Below, one piece after another: positions 16,200 to 20,597 of a stretch of DNA of 20,597 bases. Under the pieces are notes generated by a model, which saw only the letters and a list, made by a program, of their open reading frames with translations, did no database searches and had not been told where the DNA came from. Each line of letters opens with the position of its first letter. The stretch's first letter is position 1. Location: positions 1 to 20,597 of the forward strand of contig JBBRAO010000045.1 in NCBI GenBank assembly GCA_038206725.1, in the 5' to 3' direction. Position numbers and translations under genes: made by a program. The stretch is from JBAXXL01 sp038206725 (GTDB taxonomy: Bacteria > Bacteroidota > Ignavibacteria > Kapaibacteriales > UBA2268).

Positions 16200-16207
16200 T
16201 AATTTTG
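16200..16207 (+). promoter_or_regulatory. Candidate -7 element for the propeller lipoprotein gene
   Basis: TAATTTTG matches TAnnTTTG and lies 19 nt before the ATG at 16227, implying a very short leader. The -33 region is unconvincing. Confidence 0.3.
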
Positions 16208-16226
16208 ATTTTTTTTATGAATCATA

Positions 16227-17327
16227 ATGCAAAAATACTTATTTTTATTTATACTCGCTAATTTCTTATTATTCGCTTGCGTCGAGGAACCGACAAAACC
16301 TACCGTAAATACCAATGCGGAAGGAGATGTTTTTGTTTTATCCGAGGGTCTATTGGGCAGAAGCAATTCGCAATTAACGTTAATAAATTCTAAAAACAGG
16401 GATATTATTTCTGATTATTACACTGAAAAAAATAGTGGTTTAAAGATAGGGGATACCGCAAATGATTTGGTTATTTTCGGTGATACAGCATTTATAGCTG
16501 TTAGTGGCAGTGGAACTATTGAAGCGGTTTCATTGATTGACGGCAAATCGGTCGGAAGAATCCATATTCTCGATTCCAGTCCGCGGCAAATAGCAATTGT
16601 GAACGATTCAGTCGGTTATTGCACGGATTTATACCGACATCAACTTATAAAATTCAATCCACGCAAGATAGAACTGACTGAACAAATACCAAATTTGTGC
16701 TTTTATCCTGAGGGAATTGCTTATTTCGATGGCAAACTTTATGTGGCAAATTCGGGATTGGGAGTATTCTATAAAAACAATCCTTTAGCCGGTACTTTAT
16801 CAGTAATAAATGAAAAAACAAAATCGCTTGAAAAAACAATTTTAATCGGTAAAAACCTGACCGAAATTCAAATAAATAAAACCGCGCAAAGCATTTATTT
16901 ATGTTATTATAATACTTACGAGAAGGATTCTGTGGGTGGAATTGTGGAATTGGATATTCAGAGTCTGAAGGAAAAAAGAAGATTCTCGGGGCATTACCGC
17001 TCGATAGTTTTATCGGAAAGCAATAATATCCTATATGCTATTAATCAGGTGCCTCCCAAAACCACAGGTACCGCCCTGGATGCAGTTGTAAGCATCTCGC
17101 TCGACTCTCAGGACAAAACTATCCAAACCATTCTTAGAAACGAAAAGAAAGGTGAGTTTTGGTACTCATTAAATATTAATCCAAGCGATAATGAAATCTG
17201 GATAGGGAATGCAAAGAATTTTCAAATGGATGGGGAGATTATAGTTTATAATTTCTTTAGCAAAACGATTACCGATAGATACGCCACGGGTATTAATCCA
17301 AACAGCATACTTTTTTTCAAAAAATGA
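16227..17327 (+). CDS. YncE/DUF5074-like beta-propeller lipoprotein
   Basis: The 366-residue product begins with a lipoprotein signal peptide (lipobox LLFAC, lipidated C18). Repeated blades of a seven-bladed-type propeller follow: GDVFVLSEGLLGRSNSQL, DTAFIAVSGSGTIEAVSLID, GIAYFDGKLYVANSGLG, GTLSVINEKTKS, and GEIIVYNFFSKTITDRYATG with INPNSILFF at the end. This pattern matches surface lipoproteins of Bacteroidota that resemble YncE/DUF5074 proteins, usually ligand-binding or of unknown role. It has no transporter neighbours here that would suggest a substrate. It shares a 93-nt divergent promoter region with the T9SS propeller at 13566, so the two may be co-regulated; that is inference. Confidence 0.75.
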   Translation: MQKYLFLFILANFLLFACVEEPTKPTVNTNAEGDVFVLSEGLLGRSNSQLTLINSKNRDIISDYYTEKNSGLKIGDTANDLVIFGDTAFIAVSGSGTIEAVSLIDGKSVGRIHILDSSPRQIAIVNDSVGYCTDLYRHQLIKFNPRKIELTEQIPNLCFYPEGIAYFDGKLYVANSGLGVFYKNNPLAGTLSVINEKTKSLEKTILIGKNLTEIQINKTAQSIYLCYYNTYEKDSVGGIVELDIQSLKEKRRFSGHYRSIVLSESNNILYAINQVPPKTTGTALDAVVSISLDSQDKTIQTILRNEKKGEFWYSLNINPSDNEIWIGNAKNFQMDGEIIVYNFFSKTITDRYATGINPNSILFFKK

Positions 17328-17378
17328 TGAATTTTGAATTTATTTAATATAAAAGGTAAAGAAGTTAAGATTTACGTT

Positions 17379-17399
17379 ATACTTAGCGAAGCGAAGTAT
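17379..17399. repeat. Short 'SEAK'-type intergenic repeat
   Basis: ATACTT (17379-17384) and AAGTAT (17394-17399) frame AGCGAAGCG. In one frame it reads VILSEAKYPE, a peptide I recognise as the translation of a dispersed intergenic repeat in this type of genome. It is 10 nt before the miniature element. Confidence 0.45.
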
Positions 17400-17408
17400 C
17401 CAGAAAAC

Positions 17409-17541
17409 TGGGGCTGTCTCAAAACTCAGAATTTTGTTAACAAGCAGGGATGCTTGTTCTACCAAGTCATTGATATATTGGTAGGTCAATCATCTTTGAT
17501 TGACAATAAATCAACTAATTTGGAGTTTTGAGACAGCCCCA
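17409..17541. mobile_element. Miniature inverted-repeat element (MITE-like), 133 bp
   Basis: The ends GGGGCTGTCTCAAAACTC (17410-17427) and its exact reverse complement (17523-17540) form an 18-bp terminal repeat, 19 bp with the flanking T/A. Inside are three more hairpins in a row: AACAAGCA/TGCTTGTT (17439-17458), CTACCAA/TTGGTAG (17459-17484) and GTCAATCA/TGATTGAC (17485-17504). There is no transposase, and no clear target-site duplication. The GGGGCTGTCTCAAAA end resembles ends of insertion sequences. It lies 11 nt beyond the fic stop codon, between two convergent genes, and could also terminate both. Confidence 0.72.
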
Positions 17542-17552
17542 TTTGCACATAT

Positions 17553-18504
17553 TTATGTGATTTTTACTTTCCAACATCCGTTTTTATCGGATCCGACACG
17601 AATTAAAATACCATCAGTCTTAAGTTTTTTGATTATTCTCGCTATAGTACTTCTTGATTTATTCAATTTTAAAGCAATTTCATTCAAAGTAATAGAACGA
17701 TTATCTTGCATTAATTTTACAGTGTCATTTAGAGTGTCATTTACAGTGCCAATTTGTTTTGTTTCAATGTGTCGAAAATTACTTGCAACATAAAATCAAT
17801 AAAGATACCACAATCGGTCGCTTTGGTGCTATGGTTTATTGCATCATAATAACCTTTCTGATTAGCGAAAACCATATTTTCAACCGGTAAATGTGCACAA
17901 ATAGGATGTAGTTTTCCAAGAATCAGTGATTGCCAAAGTCTTCCAATTCTGCCGTTGCCATCGGTAAACGGATGAATGAACTCAAATTCGTAATGAAAGA
18001 CGCGACTTTTTATCAATAAATGATCGTCGGAACTTTTTAGCCAATCAAATAAATCATCAATCAATAACGGAACCCGTTTTGGGGAGGTGCAATATGGATT
18101 GCTTTATCACCGGAAAATACACCTACTCCCGAACTTCTAAATTGTCCGGCTCCATCAATTAATGTTTCCATCATCAATTTGTGAGACTTGAGTAAATCGA
18201 GAACCGAAAAAGGATACAAGGTTGGAAACGCATCGTAAGTTTTTATGGCGTTTTTCACTTCTTGAATCTCGCGAATAGGTGCTACAACTTGCTTACCATC
18301 TAAAATATCTGTAATAACACTTTCAGACAGTGTGTTCCCTTCGATAGCCAATGAACCTAGGATGGTTTTTATGCGATTGATTTTTCGGAGTAATAAACCA
18401 TCTTCCTGTTCCATACTAATAGCATATCTCTCAACCTGCGCAGAAATGTCCGCAATCAGATTGATCGCCTTTGTGCTAATAGTATATGGTGGTTTATAGT
18501 TCAT
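17553..18504 (-). pseudogene. Fic-domain AMPylase gene with N-terminal inhibitory helix and C-terminal winged helix, two frameshifts
   Basis: Reading across three frames restores a Fic protein of about 317 residues. Frame 1 (18504-18061) has the class II inhibitory motif S51-LAI-E55-G56 (GSLAIEGN) and ends out of frame after HIAPP. Frame 2 (about 18082-17741) starts KRVPLLIDDLFDWL and holds the intact active site HPFTDGNGRIGR (17974-17939). Frame 3 (about 17755-17553) encodes a winged-helix end: LMQDNRSITLNEIALKLNKS, then IIKKLKTDGILIRVG. The breaks fall in homopolymers: the CCCCAAAA run near 18077-18084 (two bases lost or one gained) and the A-run near 17750-17760 (one base lost). Fic enzymes transfer AMP to target proteins. 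All motifs survive, so the decay is recent or the breaks are read errors. Confidence 0.85.
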
Positions 18505-18610
18505 AGTTTTCTTTTAATTTTTTATATTAAAGTAAGCATCTGTACATCAAAATTACAAATAATTTAGTACATTTTCAAGCAAATGGTTTGTAGATTTAGT
18601 AAATTTAGTA

Positions 18611-18640
18611 AATTTAACTAATTTTGCATATAGTTAAATT
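18611..18640. promoter_or_regulatory. Dyad operator candidate between fic and the dehydrogenase gene
   Basis: AATTTAACTA (18611-18620) and TAGTTAAATT (18631-18640) are perfect 10-bp reverse complements with a 10-nt centre. A TAATTTTG (-7-like) motif at 18619-18626 lies inside the dyad, and a 9-bp tandem repeat (ATTTAGTAA twice, 18594-18611) abuts it. The 284-nt gap 18505-18788 otherwise holds only the small frame at 18706. Confidence 0.5.
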
Positions 18641-18705
18641 ATATGAATTAATTATTGGAATTTATATAGCTGATATAGTATAAATTTTTGAAATATTTGT
18701 AAGCA

Positions 18706-18792
18706 ATGAATGAAACCAATTTCCAAAAATTAATGGATTATGCCAAGAAGCATAATTTTGGAATTGATAAAAATTCAGAGGTATCAAAATGA
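18706..18792 (+). CDS. Small 28-residue frame overlapping the dehydrogenase start
   Basis: ATG at 18706 opens a 28-codon frame, MNETNFQKLMDYAKKHNFGI plus 8 residues, ending in a TGA that overlaps the next gene's start (ATGA at 18789-18792). The core ETNFQKLMDYAKKHNFGI recurs unchanged at 19865-19918, where all three nucleotide differences are synonymous in this frame. That favours real coding history. It may be a leader for coupled translation or the start of a gene split by the dehydrogenase segment. No family is recognised and no strong ribosome site is seen. Confidence 0.45.
   Translation: MNETNFQKLMDYAKKHNFGIDKNSEVSK
18710..18765 (+). repeat. 56-bp direct repeat, left copy
   Basis: This stretch matches 19863-19918 at 53 of 56 positions. 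Similarity begins at ATGAAACC and ends at GGAATT, with unrelated sequence on both outer sides. The pair brackets the dehydrogenase gene. Confidence 0.85.
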
Positions 18793-19886
18793 AAAATGAA
18801 TTTGTATTATTGTCAAATTTATTAGATTACAAAACGAAAAGTGAAATTATAATTAGTCAAGGAAATTCTATTAAAGAAGCATATTTTAAACCTTTATTTT
18901 TTGAATATACTCAAGAAATCACTGGGAGTTTGGTTTCCCTGGAAACTTTTCCAGAAGATTGTATGTCCAAAACAGGTATTATCAAAGCCAGAAAGCAATT
19001 TCTTCAAGCTTTGAAATATTCTGTGGAAAGTCTTGATGTTAAGATTGTGCTACTTGCCGCATCAACAAAACGGCTTTTTGGTAAAAATATCGAATTGAAG
19101 GTTGATTGGGACGGAAATCTGGACAATTCAGGCTTTACGTTGAATGAATTGTACACGGAAATCCTTTTTACTAACGGCGATAATGGTACAGCCGCCATTT
19201 TGAATATGGAAATTGATTCCATTCTTCACAAAGCCGAAACCATTTCTAATAATAATTCTATCATTATTAACGGACTTGGGTTATTGGGTCTTGACAGTCT
19301 TGAATATTTATTGGATAAGAATCTAAATGACAATCAGATATTGGTAATAAGCAATCATACTAAGGATTTGAAGCAAATTGTTCAGAATAGGCAAATTTCA
19401 GTATATCCAAATATTACGGATATTGAAATTGATAAAATCAATCAAATTAGTTCGATAATTAACTGCACACATAATCCGATAAGTCTTATCACTGCCGAAT
19501 CAATTGATTATATCCAAAACGAGCAGACTATTTATGTTGTGGATGTCGCAGTGCCTTATGGTTTCCCTGAAGATGAATTTATAAAATGCGAAAATGTCCA
19601 CCGTCAGGATGGAGGTAACGCTTATATTGAAAAGGGTCTCGAGTTTTGGTTTAATCCGGAAATTTGCGGATTAACCGATAATGTACTTTACGGCTGTTTT
19701 GCTGAAACAATGTGTTTAGCGGCATATTTGAAAGATCATCCTAATGAAATGGAAACAATTAGAGAATATGATTTTTTTAATGTAAACAAGAAAACCAAAG
19801 AATTTGTAAAAGGTTTATTTAAAACTTATGGAATTGGAATAGCACCGGTGCCATTGTCTTATATGAAACCAATTTCCAAAAGTTGA
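18789..19886 (+). CDS. Acyl-ACP reductase-like (AAR/COG5322-type) dehydrogenase, orphan
   Basis: The 365-residue protein resembles long-chain acyl-ACP reductase of cyanobacteria and the related 'predicted amino acid dehydrogenase' group. It has TNGDNGTAAILNMEID (from T128) in place of the TGNTHTAY loop, a Rossmann motif G162-L-G-L-L-G167 (IIINGLGLLGLDSLEYLL), YVVDVAVPYGFPED, and YGCFAETMCLAAYL with C303 at the position of the acyl-carrying Cys of AAR (FACFAEAM). The likely reaction is NAD(P)H-dependent reduction of an acyl thioester to an aldehyde; the substrate is unknown. No aldehyde-deformylating oxygenase or ligase lies nearby. The ATG follows CAGAGGTATCAAA, a good ribosome site. Its last seven codons lie in the right copy of the 56-bp repeat, so the natural C-terminus may have been replaced. 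Confidence 0.7.
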   Translation: MKNEFVLLSNLLDYKTKSEIIISQGNSIKEAYFKPLFFEYTQEITGSLVSLETFPEDCMSKTGIIKARKQFLQALKYSVESLDVKIVLLAASTKRLFGKNIELKVDWDGNLDNSGFTLNELYTEILFTNGDNGTAAILNMEIDSILHKAETISNNNSIIINGLGLLGLDSLEYLLDKNLNDNQILVISNHTKDLKQIVQNRQISVYPNITDIEIDKINQISSIINCTHNPISLITAESIDYIQNEQTIYVVDVAVPYGFPEDEFIKCENVHRQDGGNAYIEKGLEFWFNPEICGLTDNVLYGCFAETMCLAAYLKDHPNEMETIREYDFFNVNKKTKEFVKGLFKTYGIGIAPVPLSYMKPISKS

Positions 19887-19918
19887 TGGATTATGCGAAG
19901 AAGCATAATTTTGGAATT
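19863..19918 (+). repeat. 56-bp direct repeat, right copy
   Basis: This is the partner of 18710-18765. It overlaps the end of the dehydrogenase gene, where it supplies MKPISKS and the stop, and runs 32 nt past it. Confidence 0.85.
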
Positions 19919-20047
19919 TTAATTAGTTGCCACGGAATTACAGTAGCTTTGGTTTATTATTTTTCTACCGATATCATATCTCTAACGGGATTAATAGAGA
20001 TTCGTCCAAACGTATTTATCAATAATATTTATAAAAAATCGTCCTGA
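19886..20047 (+). CDS. Small 53-residue frame, possible tail of an interrupted gene
   Basis: An ATG overlapping the dehydrogenase stop (TGATG, 19884-19888) opens a 53-codon frame. It begins MDYAKKHNFGI, shared with the small frame at 18706, and continues with a hydrophobic stretch (ITVALVYYFSTDIISLTGLI) and a basic end. If the left small frame were joined here, the product would be about 62 residues. The frame is also open upstream to 19823 without an ATG. No family is recognised; a chance frame remains possible. Confidence 0.35.
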   Translation: MDYAKKHNFGILISCHGITVALVYYFSTDIISLTGLIEIRPNVFINNIYKKSS

Positions 20048-20094
20048 ATATAGATTAAATTTTTATAACGCAAACACTTTTTGTGAGGTAAGAA

Positions 20095-20301
20095 ATGCGG
20101 CAAATTATCTTATATCCGGGTGAGGATGGTTTTTGGGTAGTCGAGTGCCCTTCGTTGCGGGGATGTATATCGCAAGGGCAGACTAAAGAAGAAGCTATTG
20201 GAAATATCAAGGAAGCAATAGATTTATATATAGAATGCTTGGAAGATGACGGTTTAAAAGTCCCTGAAGAAAAGTATGAAGTAATGTCGTTGGTAGTATG
20301 A
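20095..20301 (+). CDS. hicB: HicB-family antitoxin
   Basis: The 68-residue protein is a short HicB with the partial RNase H-like fold: RQIILYPGEDGFWVVECPSL, RGCISQGQTKEEAIGNIKEAI, then DLYIECLEDDGLKVPEE. It lacks a C-terminal DNA-binding domain, as is common for short HicB forms. It should neutralise HicA and may help repress the operon. The ATG follows GAGGTAAGAA, a good ribosome site. The antitoxin gene comes first and overlaps hicA by 4 nt (ATGA). Confidence 0.92.
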   Translation: MRQIILYPGEDGFWVVECPSLRGCISQGQTKEEAIGNIKEAIDLYIECLEDDGLKVPEEKYEVMSLVV

Positions 20302-20525
20302 GTTATTTACCGGTTCTATCAGGCAAGGATTGTGTTTCCGTCTTGGAAAAATTAGGGTTTTATGTCAAAAGGCATAGCGGAAGTTATATAATAATGAGAA
20401 GGGATGAACCATTTTCTCAAGTTACCGTGCCAAATCATAAAACATTAGATAGAGGAACTCTTTTCAATATAATTCGATGTGCGGAGTTAACAGTAAATGA
20501 ATTTAAAGCTATCGTTAATGATTAG
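20298..20525 (+). CDS. hicA: HicA-family toxin with Tyr at the catalytic His position
   Basis: The 75-residue protein has the HicA double-stranded-RNA-binding-like fold: LSGKDCVSVLEKLGFYVKR, SGSYIIMRRD, QVTVPNHKTLDRGTLFNIIR, and a helix AELTVNEFKAI. HicA toxins cut mRNA through a His in a GSH motif (H24 in the Burkholderia protein). Here the motif reads G28-S29-Y30, with a His four residues earlier (H26 in KRHSGSY). The toxin may be weakened or dead, or may use the other His. It starts in a 4-nt overlap with hicB. A hairpin follows at 20540. Confidence 0.9.
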   Translation: MSYLPVLSGKDCVSVLEKLGFYVKRHSGSYIIMRRDEPFSQVTVPNHKTLDRGTLFNIIRCAELTVNEFKAIVND

Positions 20526-20539
20526 TTTGTGATAATGCG

Positions 20540-20576
20540 GCTTTAGCCAAAATCTAATTTTATTTTGGGCTAAAGC
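20540..20576 (+). terminator. Hairpin after hicBA
   Basis: GCTTTAGCC (20540-20548) pairs exactly with GGCTAAAGC (20568-20576), and the stem continues with AAAAT/ATTTT after one bulged G. Only a mixed T-rich tail (TCTTTATAT) follows, so it is a moderate terminator. Confidence 0.6.
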
Positions 20577-20597
20577 TCTTTATATCCGCGATTTTCC

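Noticed and set aside
17334..17531. 65-codon frame after the propeller lipoprotein
   Set aside because: It translates the SEAK-type repeat and the miniature element, so it is repeat DNA rather than a gene.
17500..17793. 97-codon plus-strand frame over the end of fic
   Set aside because: It is antisense to the winged-helix end of Fic and begins inside the miniature element.

Overview
The window looks like a piece of an AT-rich chromosome from the Bacteroidota/Chlorobiota/Ignavibacteriota group. A Kapabacteria-like or Ignavibacteria-like lineage is my best guess, inferred without a database search. The reasons are a type IX secretion (T9SS) sorting tail on a large beta-propeller protein, lipoproteins with short lipoboxes, weak Shine-Dalgarno sequences, several TAnnTTTG-type -7 promoter motifs, a DUF2851 gene, and a tilS-hpt pair.

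Layout. (1) 1-3010 is an accessory region. It holds the tail of an unrecognised gene, a truncated DUF262 start, a Bro-N/DinD-like gene, a KilA-N gene, and a DUF262-HNH gene broken by a frameshift. A 31-nt stretch from the DUF262 5' end occurs three times here, before each gene. (2) 3010-3212 is a G-poor spacer with a 9-bp stem, a textbook terminator and an AT-rich hairpin. (3) 3213-5987 is a complete polA. (4) 6134-8458 is a three-gene envelope operon: a secreted heavy-metal-associated (HMA) protein, an Ig-like lipoprotein, and a beta-barrel with a C-terminal HMA domain. (5) 8459-8692 is a convergent spacer full of hairpins. (6) 8693-12423 is hpt and tilS on the minus strand. TilS carries a lysine/proline/glutamate-rich N-terminal extension of about 586 residues. 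(7) 12545-13555 is a divergent DUF2851 gene. (8) 13566-17327 is a divergent pair of exported beta-propellers, one T9SS cargo and one lipoprotein. (9) 17328-20597 is a second accessory region: a miniature inverted-repeat element, a fic gene with two frameshifts, an orphan acyl-ACP-reductase-like dehydrogenase between two 56-bp direct repeats, and a hicBA toxin-antitoxin pair whose HicA has Tyr where the catalytic His is expected.

How the genes may work together. The core genes serve replication and repair (polA), tRNA modification (tilS) and purine salvage (hpt). The HMA operon reads as an envelope metal-handling unit: two CxxC modules with the same downstream CC signature, linked to an outer-membrane barrel. 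The flanks are typical of mobile or defence-related DNA. All three disrupted reading frames (one in DUF262-HNH, two in fic) lie in these flanks, whereas polA, tilS and the 855-residue propeller are intact. That pattern fits gene decay better than general sequencing error.
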